Shown here: one piece after another, positions 21,720-34,883 of the stretch
Numbering within the stretch: position 1 is the stretch's first letter
How the letters are laid out: every line of letters begins with the position of its first letter
NCBI RefSeq assembly: GCF_900116635.1
Contig: NZ_FPBJ01000025.1
Location: 1-48,224 of the forward strand
Reading direction: 5' to 3'
From: Xenorhabdus koppenhoeferi
GTDB taxonomy: Bacteria > Pseudomonadota > Gammaproteobacteria > Enterobacterales > Enterobacteriaceae
Length of the DNA: 48,224 nt
The notes under the pieces: generated by a model
The model's input: the letters and a program-made list of their open reading frames with translations, nothing else
Databases searched by the model: none
What the model was told of the DNA's origin: nothing
Program-made: the position numbers and the translations under genes

Positions 21720-24700
21720 TTAATGTTCGTGTGGCGGAAGTGCCAAAACTTCACGGTTGCCATTATGTCCGGGTGTACTGACAATCTGCTGTGCTTCCAT
21801 TTGTTCAACAATCCTAGCCGCCCGGTTATATCCGATACGGAATTGACGTTGCACGCCCGAAATGGAAACACGGCGCTTTTCAACCACAAATTCAACTGCT
21901 TGATCAAACAAAATATCCAGCTCTTCATCGCTGTCAAACCCTAAGCCGCCATCACCATCTTCTCCACCCTTGATAATACTATCAATATATTGAGGACGCC
22001 CACGAGCTTTCCAGTCATTAACGACTTCATGAACCTCTTGGTCACGGACAAATGCACCATGAACACGCACAGGAATGGAAGAGTTTGGTGCCAAATAAAG
22101 CATATCTCCCATGCCAAGCAATGATTCTGCACCACCTTGATCAAGAATGGTTCGAGAATCGATTTTACTGGACACTGTAAATGCAATACGTGTTGGAATA
22201 TTAGCTTTAATCAATCCCGTAATGATGTCAACAGAAGGACGCTGGGTTGCCAGCACCAAGTGAATACCTGCTGCACGCGCTTTCTGGGCCAAACGGGCAA
22301 TCAATTCTTCCACTTTCTTCCCGACTGTCATTATCAGGTCTGCAAACTCATCAACCATAACGACGATATAAGGCTCTTTTTTCAGTATAGGATACGTTGC
22401 ATCCATACTATCACCCGGTTTCCAGAACGGATCAGGGATTGGCCGCCCCATATTTTCCGCTTGTTCTATCTTGTCATTATAACTGGCGAGATTACGCACT
22501 CCCAAAGCTGACATCAGTTTGTAACGTCGTTCCATTTCATTCACACACCAGCGCAAGGCGTTGGCCGCATCTTTCATATCAGTGACAACTTCAGTCAATA
22601 AGTGCGGAATTCCTTCATACACTGATAATTCAAGCATTTTCGGATCTATCATGATAAAACGAACATCTTCCGGTTTCGCTTTATACAGGATACTGAGGAT
22701 CATGGCGTTAACCCCCACCGATTTGCCCGAACCCGTTGTCCCTGCAACAAGCAGGTGAGGCATTTTACCCAAATCAGCCACAACAGGCTGCCCTGCAATG
22801 TCTTTTCCAAGAACAATAGTCAACGGCGATGGACTGTCTCTGAATTTATCGCAATCCAGTACTTCCCTCAGGTAAACTGTTTGGCGCTTTTTATTGGGTA
22901 ATTCCAACCCGACATAAGGTTTCCCAGGGATAACTTCCACAATACGGACAGCTACTGCGGAAAGAGAGCGGGCAAGGTCACGTGATAAGTTAGATATGCG
23001 GGAAGCCTTGACACCCGGAGCTAAGTCCAGCTCAAACCTTGTAATCACAGGACCAAGCGAAAATCCAACAACATCTGCTTTGACGCGATAATCATTTAGA
23101 CGCGATTCAATCAAATGAGAGGTTTGTTCAAGAACAAACATATCGACCGGTTCTTCTTCTGTCGGCGGCTTAGCCAAAAGGTCTAAAGAAGGCATAGGTG
23201 TTGTTGGTTTCGGCAATGGCTGATCATTGCGCATCAAAAATGGATGGAACAAGCTGTCTTGCTGTGCAAGAGTATGCTGAATTCCCGATTCATGGGAAGC
23301 AGGTGCAGGAACTATTTTTTTCTCCTGAACCTCTTGTTGAATCAATGGCTCTGGTGCCCTGAATGCAGGCTCAGTTGACTCAGATTGATCAAGATCAACA
23401 ACCTGAGGAGAATAATTTAACTCAGATCTTTCATCTTGTTCTGAAATGTGTGTTGAAATAACAGGTTGATTCATTTGATAACGCTCATGCTGCTGTTGCT
23501 CAAATGCCATTCGCAGCGCTTCTTCTTGCTGCGCTTCCTGTTCATCTACACTATTTTCCAGATTATTCTGCTCTGTAAATGCAGTTACTTCTGTCTCAAA
23601 ATTATTGCCATAACGTTCACGTTGTTGTTCAAGAAATTGCTGACGCAACATATTTTGCTGTTGCTCATCCATGTCCTGTTCATGAGTTTCTGCGAGCAGT
23701 TCATTCTGCTTTTCTTTTTCTTCCCGTTGCAGATGTTCCGCCAAACGATGAGAAGGCACTTTAATACCATACAATTCACGACGTGTAGGTATTCTGACAG
23801 GATTAGGGCGTGGCATTTCAGGGCCAATACCCAGTTTAATCTGAGGGTTTTTCGTTATGGCAGAAGTGCCGGCAATATTCGCAAACGTATTTTTCAGGTT
23901 GGTGCTGTCAGTATCAGCAATAGCTGGAGAAAGATTGTCTGGTTCTGAATTTGATTGATAATCGTTTGTTAATTCAAAGGAATAACGAACAGGCTCTTTC
24001 TCTTGCTCATCTTTTGCATTATGCATTATTTCAGTTTGTACAGGTTCTGACGAAGTTGCCACTGGTTGTATTACTGATTGCGGTATGTGTTCATCATTGC
24101 TACTGCTGAATGATTGCTCAGACATTTCTGGTAACACAGTTTGTGTTAGTACTGTCTGCACGGAGATATGCTCAGAAGAGCTCTTTTCCTGTGTTTTCTC
24201 AATAAATTCTGTTTCAATCGTTGTCTCAGCCAATTCATTTTGGTCAATATGTTCGGCTTGTTGATGCTCACTGGCTAAATATTCATCTTCCAACTCATTA
24301 CGGTCATATTCTGATGCATTACGACTGCGGTTTACCACAAAACTTATAGAATCCAGAATGATTGCACCAATCTTTTCTGCAATAGTGAGCCATGACCAAC
24401 CCGTAAACAAAATAAAACTAACCGCCCAAATACCAAGCAGGGCTAATGTTGCACCAAGTATATTGAACCAAGGCAGAATCGCGTTACTAAATAAATTACC
24501 AACAACACCACCGGCAGCAAAATCATCCAAATCATCAATATTGAGTGCTGCCAAGCCACATGAAGTCAGTATCAAGGCTAAAGCGCCGATAACACGTAAT
24601 GCGAGGGTAAAAAAATCAACGTACTCTTGCCTGTCTTTCTGACGGAAAGCATTCCAACAAACTAAAAACATTAACGGCGGGACTGCATAGGCAAGAATAC

Positions 24701-24938
24701 CAAATGCCGAGAACAGCGTGTCTGACAACCAAGCTCCTACGCTTCCCCCCCAATTGTGGATGGGTTCATGCCATGACGTTTGTGACCAGCTTGGATCGGA
24801 TGGGTGAAAGCTAATGAGCGTTATCATCAAGTACACAGCATAAATAGCAATTACCAACAGAACGGCTTCCAGAAGCCGGCGGCCACTGCTTATTTTCTTT
24901 AACTTAACGCGTTTGTCTTCTGTATATTCCTGGTTCAA
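21720..24938 (-). CDS. ftsK: DNA translocase FtsK
   Basis: FtsK couples septation to chromosome dimer resolution by pumping DNA and activating XerCD at dif. The N-terminus (about 20-190) carries four membrane segments, including the conserved [10 protein letters not shown] and [12 protein letters not shown]. The motor has Walker [15 protein letters not shown] (about 733), Walker [12 protein letters not shown] (about 863), and the gamma domain (about 1003-1072; [21 protein letters not shown]) that reads KOPS sites. The product is 1,072 residues against 1,329 in E. coli; the difference is in the low-complexity Gln/Glu-rich linker (about 200-590). That linker carries two related blocks near 433 and 483, [16 protein letters not shown] and [16 protein letters not shown]. 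The gene follows lrp by 132 bases. Confidence 0.97.
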   Translation of the reverse strand: MNQEYTEDKRVKLKKISSGRRLLEAVLLVIAIYAVYLMITLISFHPSDPSWSQTSWHEPIHNWGGSVGAWLSDTLFSAFGILAYAVPPLMFLVCWNAFRQKDRQEYVDFFTLALRVIGALALILTSCGLAALNIDDLDDFAAGGVVGNLFSNAILPWFNILGATLALLGIWAVSFILFTGWSWLTIAEKIGAIILDSISFVVNRSRNASEYDRNELEDEYLASEHQQAEHIDQNELAETTIETEFIEKTQEKSSSEHISVQTVLTQTVLPEMSEQSFSSSNDEHIPQSVIQPVATSSEPVQTEIMHNAKDEQEKEPVRYSFELTNDYQSNSEPDNLSPAIADTDSTNLKNTFANIAGTSAITKNPQIKLGIGPEMPRPNPVRIPTRRELYGIKVPSHRLAEHLQREEKEKQNELLAETHEQDMDEQQQNMLRQQFLEQQRERYGNNFETEVTAFTEQNNLENSVDEQEAQQEEALRMAFEQQQHERYQMNQPVISTHISEQDERSELNYSPQVVDLDQSESTEPAFRAPEPLIQQEVQEKKIVPAPASHESGIQHTLAQQDSLFHPFLMRNDQPLPKPTTPMPSLDLLAKPPTEEEPVDMFVLEQTSHLIESRLNDYRVKADVVGFSLGPVITRFELDLAPGVKASRISNLSRDLARSLSAVAVRIVEVIPGKPYVGLELPNKKRQTVYLREVLDCDKFRDSPSPLTIVLGKDIAGQPVVADLGKMPHLLVAGTTGSGKSVGVNAMILSILYKAKPEDVRFIMIDPKMLELSVYEGIPHLLTEVVTDMKDAANALRWCVNEMERRYKLMSALGVRNLASYNDKIEQAENMGRPIPDPFWKPGDSMDATYPILKKEPYIVVMVDEFADLIMTVGKKVEELIARLAQKARAAGIHLVLATQRPSVDIITGLIKANIPTRIAFTVSSKIDSRTILDQGGAESLLGMGDMLYLAPNSSIPVRVHGAFVRDQEVHEVVNDWKARGRPQYIDSIIKGGEDGDGGLGFDSDEELDILFDQAVEFVVEKRRVSISGVQRQFRIGYNRAARIVEQMEAQQIVSTPGHNGNREVLALPPHEH

Positions 24939-24976
24939 GAAAGACTCTCCAGGTTTTCCTGTTGATTAAACGGAAC

Positions 24977-24999
24977 AACGCTGAGGATAGCTCAGCGTT
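24977..24999 (-). other. Stem-loop between lrp and ftsK
   Basis: A perfect 9-bp stem AACGCTGAG/CTCAGCGTT with a five-base loop, in the 132-base lrp-ftsK gap. It lacks a clear T run, so it may be a weak terminator or attenuator for lrp transcripts. Confidence 0.5.
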
Positions 25000-25070
25000 G
25001 AAACTGTATGCATAAACAGGAGTGTACCTAAGTTTTTCCTGTTTTGCATCTGTGCATTTTAGACAAAAGC

Positions 25071-25565
25071 TTAACGAGTCTTAATCACTAGGCGATTACT
25101 CTGTTTTACTTCTTCCATAACAACATAAGTACGCGTATCGTTAACTCCCGGAAGACGCAACAGAGTTTCACCGAGTAACTTACGATATGCGGACATATCT
25201 GGTACGCGCGTTTTCAGCAAGTAGTCAAAATCACCAGAGACCAAATGACATTCTTGGATTTCTTCTAATTTCTGGACAGCCGTGTTGAATTGTTCAAACA
25301 CATCTGTTGCACCACGGTTCAGCGTAATTTCAACGAATACCAGCAACGATGCATCCAGGTAGTGAGGATTCAGCAAAGCTGTATAACCAGAGATAAAGCC
25401 CTGGCGCTCCAAACGACGTACACGTTCCAGACAAGGTGTCGGTGACAGACCAACACGTTTGGATAACTCCACGTTAGAAATACGGCCGTCTTTTTGCAAT
25501 TCGTTAAGGATATTGCGATCTATACGATCAAGATCTTTTCCGGGACGCTTCTTATTATCAATCAT
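25071..25565 (-). CDS. lrp: Leucine-responsive regulatory protein
   Basis: Lrp is a global feast/famine regulator that assembles octamers and hexadecamers and responds to leucine. In Xenorhabdus and Photorhabdus, Lrp-type regulation is known to govern secondary metabolism, virulence and symbiosis traits (established knowledge of the genera). The 164-residue protein has the N-terminal helix-turn-helix (NILNELQKDGRISNVELSKRVGLSPTPCLERVRRLE split over about 18-55) and the C-terminal RAM/AsnC ligand domain with YLLKTRVPDMSAYRKLL. It is nearly identical in plan to E. coli Lrp. A 622-base upstream spacer separates it from the divergent trxB. Confidence 0.98.
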   Translation of the reverse strand: MIDNKKRPGKDLDRIDRNILNELQKDGRISNVELSKRVGLSPTPCLERVRRLERQGFISGYTALLNPHYLDASLLVFVEITLNRGATDVFEQFNTAVQKLEEIQECHLVSGDFDYLLKTRVPDMSAYRKLLGETLLRLPGVNDTRTYVVMEEVKQSNRLVIKTR

Positions 25566-27147
<1,582 letters not shown>

Positions 27148-27157
27148 TCCATCCTCC

Positions 27158-27187
27158 TTAAAAGCGCTATTTCAATAGCGCTTTTAA
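27158..27187 (+). terminator. Terminator of trxB
   Basis: A perfect 14-bp stem TTAAAAGCGCTATT/AATAGCGCTTTTAA with a two-base loop, ten bases after the trxB stop and well before cydD. Confidence 0.9.
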
Positions 27188-27250
27188 ATAAGTAACATAA
27201 AGTTTGTTTTGATATTTCGTATCATCACCTGCTAATCAGAAATTTTTCTT

Positions 27251-29020
27251 ATGGACAAAACAAGACAATCTGAACTTGTTCGATGGCTGAGACAACAAAG
27301 TGCCCCAGCCCGTCGGTGGCTTCGTCTATCCATGATACTAGGGCTGATCGGTGGATTACTGATCATTTCTCAAGCCTGGCTTTTAGCTTCAATCCTTCAA
27401 GCCCTGATTATGGATAATGTTCCCCGTGAAAACCTCATCAATCAGTTTCTGATGCTGGCAGCTGCCTTTATATTTCGTGCAATCATCAATACCGTCCGGG
27501 AACGTGTTAGTTTTATCTGTGGCAAAATTGTACGCCAGCAAATTCGCAGTATGGTTTTAGATAAATTGGAAAAGTTGGGGCCAGTATGGGTTAAGGGGAA
27601 ACCAGCCGGCAGTTGGGCGACCATTATCCTGGAACAAATTGAAGATATGCAGGATTTCTATTCTCGCTACCTGCCCCAAATGACTCTGGCCGCCATGATC
27701 CCAATGTTAATTCTGATTACCGTGTTTCCGGTTAACTGGGCAGCTGGGTTGATTTTGCTTGTGACTGCACCCTTGATTCCCCTATTTATGGCTCTGGTAG
27801 GATTAGGCGCAGCAGATGCTAACCAACGAAATTTTGTCGCACTCAGCCGTTTAAGCGGCAACTTCCTCGATCGTTTAAGGGGTCTGGAAACTTTACGCTT
27901 ATTCCACCGGGGAGAAGCTGAAGTTAAGCAAATTACTCAATCAACAGAAAATTTCCGCCGCAGAACAATGGAAGTGCTGCGCATGGCATTCTTATCTTCA
28001 GCTGTATTGGAGTTTTTTGCTGCGGTTTCCATTGCCATTGTTGCCGTCTATTTTGGTTTTTCCTATCTGGGAGAATTGCACTTTGGCAGCTACGGAATGG
28101 GCATCACGCTGTTTTCCGGCTTCCTTGCACTGATCCTCGCCCCTGAATTTTTTCAGCCTTTACGGGATCTTGGAACATTTTATCACGCAAAAGCCCAGGC
28201 AATTGGGGCGGCTGAATCACTTTTCACCCTACTCAGCAGTGATGGAGAACAGGCTGTTATCAGCGGTAAAAAAAGGCTACCTGATGAAAAATCAGTGGCT
28301 ATTGAAGCCAACGAATTGGTCATTTTGTCTCACGATGGTCATCGTCTTGCTGGTCCTTTGAATTTTACGATTGACAAACATCAGCGAATCGCGCTGGTTG
28401 GCAAAAGTGGTGCTGGCAAAAGTTCGTTGATCAATCTGTTGCTGGGATTTTTGCCTTATCGTGGCTCACTGAAAATCAATGGTATTGAACTGCGTGAACT
28501 TGATTTCACTAAATGGCGTGAGTGTTTGAGTTGGGTTGGTCAGAATCCTCATCTGCCAGAGCAGACTCTGTTAGATAATATCCGTCTCGGTCAATATAAT
28601 GCAACACAAGAACAAATCAATGATGTGATGAAACAAGCTTATGTTGATGAGTTTGTTCACGCGCTACCAGATGGCATCAATACGGTAATTGGTGACAATG
28701 CGGCTCGTCTGTCTGTCGGGCAAGCTCAACGTATCGCGGTAGCAAGGGCATTATTAAATCCCAGTCAATTATTGTTATTGGATGAACCTGCCGCCAGCCT
28801 TGATGCCCACAGTGAACAGCGCGTGATGATGGCCTTAAATCAAGCCGCCTATCAACAAACCACCCTATTAGTTACTCACTTGTTAGAAGAAACTCTGGAA
28901 TATGACCAGATCTGGGTAATGGAGAATGGACTATTGATTGAAACAGGTGATTATCAGAGTTTAAGCCGATCTCAAGGTGCATTTTCCCGTCTGTTGTCTC
29001 ACCGCAGTGTGGAGCTTTAA
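27251..29020 (+). CDS. cydD: ABC exporter subunit CydD (cysteine/glutathione export)
   Basis: CydD forms a heterodimer with CydC that exports thiols (and, in later work, haem-related activity has been proposed) and is needed to assemble cytochrome bd oxidase. The 589-residue protein has an N-terminal six-helix ABC membrane domain and a C-terminal ATPase with Walker A VGKSGAGKSS (about 385-394), signature LSVGQAQRIAVARAL (about 486-500), Walker B LLLLDEPAASLD (about 506-517) and switch histidine TH. cydC follows after two bases. The E. coli order trxB-cydD-cydC-aat is kept. Confidence 0.96.
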   Translation: MDKTRQSELVRWLRQQSAPARRWLRLSMILGLIGGLLIISQAWLLASILQALIMDNVPRENLINQFLMLAAAFIFRAIINTVRERVSFICGKIVRQQIRSMVLDKLEKLGPVWVKGKPAGSWATIILEQIEDMQDFYSRYLPQMTLAAMIPMLILITVFPVNWAAGLILLVTAPLIPLFMALVGLGAADANQRNFVALSRLSGNFLDRLRGLETLRLFHRGEAEVKQITQSTENFRRRTMEVLRMAFLSSAVLEFFAAVSIAIVAVYFGFSYLGELHFGSYGMGITLFSGFLALILAPEFFQPLRDLGTFYHAKAQAIGAAESLFTLLSSDGEQAVISGKKRLPDEKSVAIEANELVILSHDGHRLAGPLNFTIDKHQRIALVGKSGAGKSSLINLLLGFLPYRGSLKINGIELRELDFTKWRECLSWVGQNPHLPEQTLLDNIRLGQYNATQEQINDVMKQAYVDEFVHALPDGINTVIGDNAARLSVGQAQRIAVARALLNPSQLLLLDEPAASLDAHSEQRVMMALNQAAYQQTTLLVTHLLEETLEYDQIWVMENGLLIETGDYQSLSRSQGAFSRLLSHRSVEL

Positions 29021-29022
29021 CC

Positions 29023-30765
29023 ATGCGTATATTACTCCCCTTTCTCGCCCTCTACCGTCGCCACTGGTTTCTCATTAGTTTAGGAATGGTATTGGCGATT
29101 GTAACCCTGTTAGCCAGCATTGGCCTGTTGACACTTTCCGGATGGTTCCTTGCCGGCACAGCTCTGGCGGGATTTTCGGGGTTATATACGTTTAACTATA
29201 TGCTACCTGCTGCTGGTGTCCGTGGGGCTGCCATTTTCCGCACTGCTGGCCGCTATGGTGAACGTCTTGTCAGCCATGATGCAACGTTCCGTGTTCTGGC
29301 TCATTTACGCGTTTTTGCTTTTCAAAAAATTCTGCCGCTTTCTCCGGGAGGAATTGCCCGTTTTCGTCAAGGTGAATTGTTAAACAGGCTCGTTGCCGAT
29401 GTCGAAACGTTGGATCATCTCTATCTGCGCGTTATTTCCCCTGTTCTCGCTGCATTTGTCGTAATTTTAGTACTGACATTTGGCTTGGGATTCCTTGATG
29501 TCTCGCTTGCCTATATTCTCGGCAGTATCATGTTAGGGCTGCTGTTGATATTGCCTTTCGGGTTTTATCATGCCGGGAAACCCTATGGCAAAAACATCAC
29601 CTTACAACGGGCCCAATATCGTACATTACTGATCAGTGCCTTACAGGGGCAGGCTGAATTGACCGTATTCGGAGCACTTAAGCGTTTTCGTCAATCTATG
29701 GTAGAAGTTGAATATGATTGGCTGAAAAGTCAGCAAAAACAGGCCAACTTAACCGGACTTTCGCAGGCGATAATGATTTTCTCCACAGGTATAGCGGTAA
29801 CGCTGATGCTTTGGCTAGCAGCCGACGGTGTGGGGGGAAAGAGCCAGCCTGGGGCATTAATAGCTCTATTTACATTTTGTACCCTTGCTGCTTTTGAAGC
29901 CCTTGGGCCAGTTACCATAGCATTTCAGCACATGGGGCAGGTTATTTCATCCGCTACTCGTGTTTCTCAATTAATGCATCAAAAGCCGGAAGTTATTTTC
30001 CCTGCTAATGGGCCTAAGACAGATAGTGATATCAGCATTGAAATAAAAAACATTGATTTCACTTACCCTGACCAACCTCTGCCAGTGCTAACAAATATTT
30101 CTCTCACTTTGGTCTCGGGTGAACATATTGCTTTATTGGGAAAAACAGGATGTGGTAAATCGACGCTTTTACAACTATTGACCCGTGCATGGGATGTCAA
30201 TAACGGTGAGATCCAACTAAATCAGAAACCTATTTCCCGCTATGATGAGACAACATTGCGCTCAATGATGTCTATCGTTCCCCAGAGAATACATATATTC
30301 AGCCATACCCTGCGCGAAAATCTTTTATTGGCAAAATCAGATGCCAGTGATAATGAATTAATAACCATATTGAAGAAGGTAGGTTTAGGAAACTTGCTGG
30401 ATAATGATGAAAATCTAAACTGTTGGATGGGCGAAGGCGGACGCCAGCTTTCTGGTGGAGAGCAACGCCGCTTAGGGATTGCCAGAGCATTGTTACATGA
30501 TGCTCCTTTAATGCTTCTTGATGAACCGACTGAAGGGCTTGACGCAGGTACTGAGCAACAAATCTTATCGCTGCTACGCCATAGCTGCCAAAACAAGACA
30601 CTGATTACTGTTACCCACCGACTAACGGGCTTACAACATATGGATCGGATCTGTGTTATGGATGGGGGACGCATTATTGAGCAAGGTAAACATGACGTTT
30701 TGCTAGCTCAACAAGGGCGTTATTACCAATTTTATCAGCGACAAAATTACTCTGGGCAGGAGTGA
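29023..30765 (+). CDS. cydC: ABC exporter subunit CydC
   Basis: CydC is the partner of CydD in the exporter needed for cytochrome bd and periplasmic cytochrome c maturation. The 580-residue protein begins with a six-helix membrane domain, with the family segment [23 protein letters not shown] split over about 65-88, and ends with an ATPase domain: Walker [11 protein letters not shown] (about 373-382), signature [15 protein letters not shown] (about 479-493), Walker [13 protein letters not shown] (about 499-510). Its stop codon overlaps an alternative GTG of aat, so cydD, cydC and aat form one operon. Confidence 0.96.
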   Translation: MRILLPFLALYRRHWFLISLGMVLAIVTLLASIGLLTLSGWFLAGTALAGFSGLYTFNYMLPAAGVRGAAIFRTAGRYGERLVSHDATFRVLAHLRVFAFQKILPLSPGGIARFRQGELLNRLVADVETLDHLYLRVISPVLAAFVVILVLTFGLGFLDVSLAYILGSIMLGLLLILPFGFYHAGKPYGKNITLQRAQYRTLLISALQGQAELTVFGALKRFRQSMVEVEYDWLKSQQKQANLTGLSQAIMIFSTGIAVTLMLWLAADGVGGKSQPGALIALFTFCTLAAFEALGPVTIAFQHMGQVISSATRVSQLMHQKPEVIFPANGPKTDSDISIEIKNIDFTYPDQPLPVLTNISLTLVSGEHIALLGKTGCGKSTLLQLLTRAWDVNNGEIQLNQKPISRYDETTLRSMMSIVPQRIHIFSHTLRENLLLAKSDASDNELITILKKVGLGNLLDNDENLNCWMGEGGRQLSGGEQRRLGIARALLHDAPLMLLDEPTEGLDAGTEQQILSLLRHSCQNKTLITVTHRLTGLQHMDRICVMDGGRIIEQGKHDVLLAQQGRYYQFYQRQNYSGQE

Positions 30766-30773
30766 CACACTTT

Positions 30774-31481
30774 ATGTCAATAGCTCAGCTGGATATTTCA
30801 TACGAATTCCCTCATCCAGCCAATGCCCTGGCTGAACCCAATGGTTTGCTGGCATTTGGTGGAGATATGAGTGCAGAACGTTTAAAAGTGGCTTATAATG
30901 AGGGCATTTTTCCGTGGTATTCGCCCAACGAGTCTCCTTTATGGTGGTCTCCAGATCCTCGGGCTGTATTAATTCCTGGGGAATTGCATACAGGCCGAAC
31001 ATTGCGTCGTTTTATTCGCAAACATATTTACCAAATTACGATAAACTATGCTTTCAATAGAGTAATGTATAGTTGCGCCCAACGGCCAGAAGGTACCTGG
31101 ATCGGTTCGGAAGTTCAGAGAGGTTACCAAACCCTGCATCACAAAGGTTTGGCCCATTCAATTGAAGTCTGGCATGAGCACCGATTGGTGGGCGGTTTAT
31201 ATGGCGTTTGTGTAGGTGCATTATTTTGCGGTGAATCGATGTTTAGCAGAATGGAGAATGCATCCAAGTGCGCTTTTATAGCATTTTATCACCACTTTTT
31301 ACGTCATGGTGGCCAACTGTTTGATTGTCAGGTATTAAACCCTCATACAGAATCATTGGGTGCCAAAAATATTCCAAGGGAAGAATTTCTCCAGCATCTT
31401 TATCAATTACGAGGTCAGTCATTACAATCAGGCTGCTGGTCTACTCAGGTGCTTGATTTATCATTACCTCTTAAGGATTAA
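30774..31481 (+). CDS. aat: Leucyl/phenylalanyl-tRNA-protein transferase
   Basis: Aat adds leucine or phenylalanine to proteins with N-terminal arginine or lysine, making the N-end-rule degrons that ClpS delivers to ClpAP; clpS and clpA lie 3 kb away. The start chosen is ATG 30774, with AGGAG 11 bases upstream, giving 235 residues; a GTG at 30762 overlapping the cydC stop would add four residues but has the ribosome binding site directly adjacent. Motifs include [50 protein letters not shown] and [14 protein letters not shown], all typical of the GNAT-like family. Confidence 0.95.
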   Translation: MSIAQLDISYEFPHPANALAEPNGLLAFGGDMSAERLKVAYNEGIFPWYSPNESPLWWSPDPRAVLIPGELHTGRTLRRFIRKHIYQITINYAFNRVMYSCAQRPEGTWIGSEVQRGYQTLHHKGLAHSIEVWHEHRLVGGLYGVCVGALFCGESMFSRMENASKCAFIAFYHHFLRHGGQLFDCQVLNPHTESLGAKNIPREEFLQHLYQLRGQSLQSGCWSTQVLDLSLPLKD

Positions 31482-31495
31482 TGCTGTTTACGGTG

Positions 31496-31547
31496 GGAAT
31501 GTCGCTATCTATCAGGCCTAAAATGATGGCTTAAAATACGACATTCC
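31496..31547 (+). other. Stem-loop between aat and infA
   Basis: A perfect 9-bp inverted repeat GGAATGTCG/CGACATTCC with a 34-base loop, followed by TTTA. It is probably the end of the cydDC-aat transcript or part of the infA leader; the choice is open. Confidence 0.45.
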
Positions 31548-31619
31548 TTTACATGATGATGGTTTTTCGGCATTATCTTGCCGACTAAAAACTTATGGTT
31601 GTTACATTTAGAGGATTAG

Positions 31620-31838
31620 ATGGCCAAAGAAGAAAATGTTGAAATGCAAGGTACTGTGTTAGAAACACTGCCAAACACCGTGTTCCGTGTTGAACTAGAG
31701 AACGGACACGTCATTACTGCTCACATTTCAGGGAAAATGCGTAAAAACTATATCCGCATCCTGACTGGAGACAAGGTTACTGTTGAGCTAACTACATATG
31801 ACACGGACAAAGGTCGTATCACCTTCCGTAGCCGCTAA
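31620..31838 (+). CDS. infA: Translation initiation factor IF-1
   Basis: IF-1 occupies the ribosomal A site during initiation. The 72-residue single OB-fold protein ([20 protein letters not shown]...[18 protein letters not shown]) has the family's exact length and the RNA-binding [19 protein letters not shown] segment. AGAGG lies upstream of the ATG. In E. coli a tRNA-Ser gene (serW) follows infA; here the 86-base gap before clpA holds only a terminator. Confidence 0.98.
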   Translation: MAKEENVEMQGTVLETLPNTVFRVELENGHVITAHISGKMRKNYIRILTGDKVTVELTTYDTDKGRITFRSR

Positions 31839-31851
31839 TTAAGTAACTTGA

Positions 31852-31890
31852 ACACCACAGGTGATGTTTATTCAATGGCACCTGTGGTGT
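31852..31890 (+). terminator. Terminator between convergent infA and clpA
   Basis: A perfect 12-bp stem ACACCACAGGTG/CACCTGTGGTGT with a 15-base loop in the gap between convergent infA and clpA. The T run after it is poor on both strands, so strength is uncertain, but position fits a shared terminator. Confidence 0.7.
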
Positions 31891-31924
31891 GACTCTGGTT
31901 TTAATGCCAATTCCTATAATTTAC

Positions 31925-34210
31925 TTATAACACGGCATCTTCTGATCTCTTTTTACTTGATTTCTGTGAGCTTTTAAAATCGTATGTTAATACTTGTTTA
32001 ACTTTATCAAGATTAATCTTGACGGAGCCACCATGTATCAAAGAGCCAAATAGTAGTTCATTTGCCAGTGGTTTCTTCAGATTATCTTGAATAATACGAG
32101 CCATAGGACGTGCTCCCATAGCCCTATCATAGCCTTTGTCGCATAACCACTGGCGGGCACCTGCACTAATTTCAAGAGAAACTCCTTTTTCATCCAGCTG
32201 AGCTTGTAATTCAACAATAAATTTATCAACAACTTGTTGAATAACTTCAGAGGAAAGTGTATCAAACCAAATTATGCCATCAAGTCGATTGCGGAATTCA
32301 GGCGTGAAGATCCGTTTAATTTCTTCCATTCCATCTATGCTGTTATCTTGCTCAGAGAAACCAATGGATTTACGCTGAGTCTCACGTACTCCTGCATTGG
32401 TTGTCATTACTAAAATAACATTGCGGAAATCCGCCTTGCGACCATTATTATCGGTCAATGTGCCATTATCCATAACCTGTAACAACAGATTAAATACATC
32501 AGGATGGGCTTTTTCAATCTCATCCAACAACAGTACAGAATGAGGATGTTTGATAATTGAGTCAGTCAATAACCCTCCCTGATCATATCCCACATAACCT
32601 GGTGGAGCACCAATCAATCGACTGACAGTATGGCGTTCCATGTATTCCGACATATCAAATCGCAGTAATTTGACATTCAATACTTTCGCAAGCTGAACCG
32701 TGACTTCCGTTTTACCGACCCCCGTAGGCCCGGCAAACAGGAAAGACCCCACTGGCTTATGTTCCTGCCCCAACCCAGCCCGGCTCATTTTAATCGCTTC
32801 CGTCAATGCACCGATGGCTCTATCCTGACCAAAGACCAACATCTTCAAACGATCATCCAGCGTTCTCAATACATCTTTATCGCTGGCTGACACAGTTTTT
32901 TCTGGAACGCGGGCAATACGAGCTACAACGGATTCAATATCAACAACGTTGATTGTTTTCTTACGACGGCTGACCGGAATTAATCTTGTTCTCGCACCCG
33001 CTTCATCAATAACATCAATAGCCTTATCCGGTAAATGGCGATCTGTAATATATTTCACAGATAACTCAACTGCGGCGCGAATAGCTTTCGCCGTATAGCG
33101 AACATCATGGTGCGCTTCATACTTAGCACGTAACCCATTGATAATTTGTATCGTTTCCTGTGGCGAAGGTTCAAGAATATCAATTTTCTGGAATCGACGA
33201 GCTAACGCCCTGTCTTTTTCAAAAATATTGCTGAACTCGTGATAGGTCGTCGAACCAATTACCCGGATCCGTCCACTGGATAACAAAGGTTTAATAAGAT
33301 TGGCTGCATCCACTTGCCCACCAGAAGCTGCACCAGCACCAATAATAGTATGGATTTCGTCAATAAAGAGAATACTTTTGCTGTCTTGCTCTAAAGTTTT
33401 TAACAATGATTTGAAGCGCTTCTCAAAATCACCACGATACTTTGTACCAGCCAGCAGTGAACCAATATCTAAGGAATAGATAGTACAGCCCAGCATAACT
33501 TCAGGAACATCTTTTTGTACAATACGCCATGCAAGCCCTTCTGCAATGGCAGTTTTACCAACACCGGACTCACCCACCAACAGTGGGTTATTCTTGCGAC
33601 GACGGCAAAGTACCTGAACAGTTCTCTCCAATTCATGGTGGCGCCCGACGAGTGGATCGATCTGACCTTTTTGTGCCAGTTGATTCAGGTTAGCTGTAAA
33701 ATTCTCCAGCCTATCTTCACTAATTATCTGTTCTTCCTGAACAGGATTAATACTGTGATGAGAATCATGATCAGGCTCATCTTTGCGTGTTCCATGAGAA
33801 ATGAAATTTACAACATCCAAGCGGCTGACATCATGTTTACGCAGCAAATAAGCAGCCTGAGATTCCTGTTCACTGAAAATGGCAACCAAAACATTTGCTC
33901 CAGAAACTTCTGAGCGCCCTGAAGACTGAACATGAAATACTGCTCGTTGCAATACACGCTGAAAACTTAATGTAGGTTGTGTATCCCTGTCATCATTTTC
34001 AGATAACAAAGGGGTTGTTTGGACAATAAAACTTTCCAATTCCTGGCGTAACATCGCCAGATCGACTTTACAAGCCTCCAAAGCTTCCCGCGCTGATGTG
34101 TTACTTAACAACGCCAGCAATAGGTGCTCTACGGTCATAAATTCATGTCTATTATCCCTTGCTTTGGCGAAAGCAATGTTGAGACTAAGCTCCAGTTCTT
34201 GATTGAGCAT
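31925..34210 (-). CDS. clpA: ATP-dependent Clp protease ATP-binding subunit ClpA
   Basis: ClpA is the AAA+ unfoldase that feeds ClpP and works with ClpS on N-end-rule substrates. The start at 34210 ([17 protein letters not shown]) matches E. coli and has AGGAGG eight bases upstream; the ATG at 34216 is crowded by the same ribosome binding site. The 761-residue product has the double Clp N-domain (about 1-145), AAA-1 with Walker [10 protein letters not shown] and Walker [11 protein letters not shown], and AAA-2 with Walker [10 protein letters not shown] and Walker [12 protein letters not shown], plus a ClpP-binding IGF-type loop near the C-terminus region (KSIGFSEQ). It lies 31 bases after clpS. 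Confidence 0.97.
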   Translation of the reverse strand: MLNQELELSLNIAFAKARDNRHEFMTVEHLLLALLSNTSAREALEACKVDLAMLRQELESFIVQTTPLLSENDDRDTQPTLSFQRVLQRAVFHVQSSGRSEVSGANVLVAIFSEQESQAAYLLRKHDVSRLDVVNFISHGTRKDEPDHDSHHSINPVQEEQIISEDRLENFTANLNQLAQKGQIDPLVGRHHELERTVQVLCRRRKNNPLLVGESGVGKTAIAEGLAWRIVQKDVPEVMLGCTIYSLDIGSLLAGTKYRGDFEKRFKSLLKTLEQDSKSILFIDEIHTIIGAGAASGGQVDAANLIKPLLSSGRIRVIGSTTYHEFSNIFEKDRALARRFQKIDILEPSPQETIQIINGLRAKYEAHHDVRYTAKAIRAAVELSVKYITDRHLPDKAIDVIDEAGARTRLIPVSRRKKTINVVDIESVVARIARVPEKTVSASDKDVLRTLDDRLKMLVFGQDRAIGALTEAIKMSRAGLGQEHKPVGSFLFAGPTGVGKTEVTVQLAKVLNVKLLRFDMSEYMERHTVSRLIGAPPGYVGYDQGGLLTDSIIKHPHSVLLLDEIEKAHPDVFNLLLQVMDNGTLTDNNGRKADFRNVILVMTTNAGVRETQRKSIGFSEQDNSIDGMEEIKRIFTPEFRNRLDGIIWFDTLSSEVIQQVVDKFIVELQAQLDEKGVSLEISAGARQWLCDKGYDRAMGARPMARIIQDNLKKPLANELLFGSLIHGGSVKINLDKVKQVLTYDFKSSQKSSKKRSEDAVL

Positions 34211-34241
34211 AAGCATCTCCTCCTAAAATCAGTGAGCCAGA

Positions 34242-34565
34242 TCAGACCTTTTCTAGCGTGCAAAGTAACGGATGCTCGTGCTCCTTAGCATACATGTTCA
34301 CTTGCGCAGCTTTAGTTTCTGCGACCTCTGCCGTATAAATTCCGCAAATTGCTTTCCCTTTATAATGGACATCCAGCATTAGTTGCGTTGCTCGTTCAAC
34401 ATCATAAGAAAAGAACTTTCGCAATACGTCAACCACAAACTCCATAGGGGTATAATCGTCATTGTTAAGAACGACCTTATACATTGATGGGGGTTGTAAC
34501 TTTTGTTTTGCGTCTTCATTAATAAATTCTTTAATTTTCAAACCGTTATAAAACTCAATCATCAT
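34242..34565 (-). CDS. clpS: ClpS adaptor for N-end-rule substrates
   Basis: ClpS binds proteins with N-terminal Leu, Phe, Tyr or Trp and hands them to ClpA. The 107-residue protein has the conserved core [20 protein letters not shown] (Asp pair that anchors the N-degron amino group), [20 protein letters not shown] and the ClpA contact [11 protein letters not shown], ending [14 protein letters not shown]. The N-terminal tail ([18 protein letters not shown]) differs clearly from the E. coli tail, which is common for this flexible part that sets delivery to ClpA. A second ATG at 34562 is equally possible. It is first in the clpS-clpA unit, divergent from cspD. Confidence 0.96.
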   Translation of the reverse strand: MMIEFYNGLKIKEFINEDAKQKLQPPSMYKVVLNNDDYTPMEFVVDVLRKFFSYDVERATQLMLDVHYKGKAICGIYTAEVAETKAAQVNMYAKEHEHPLLCTLEKV

Positions 34566-34883
34566 TCTTCCGTTGGGTGTTAGCTTTCCGTTGGATTTTA
34601 GTATGAACTAATCCATTACACTGCTATATATTTTATCACTTCATAAAGCGCTCTGCTTACCCCCTTCGATTATCGGATAAAAAATTCGCTTAAGAATTAG
34701 ATACCGTTATCTATATCAAACTTTAATCATTTGAGACAGTCTGACGTTATTTATATGCTTGACGGCGCAATGAATTTCACTACAGTATATTTTGTGAACA
34801 CCAGCCCTGTCTGGGTTTCTGTTCTTATTTTTAATTTTTTATGATTCCTAAATCCGAAATCGTAATACGAGGGACAGAGAAGT
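34566..34883. promoter_or_regulatory. clpS/cspD divergent promoter region
   Basis: These 318 bases hold no gene I can support. A G-poor, AT-rich stretch and a T-rich leader (about 34825-34845) before cspD fit a cold-shock-family 5' untranslated region. No exact promoter is assigned. Confidence 0.4.
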
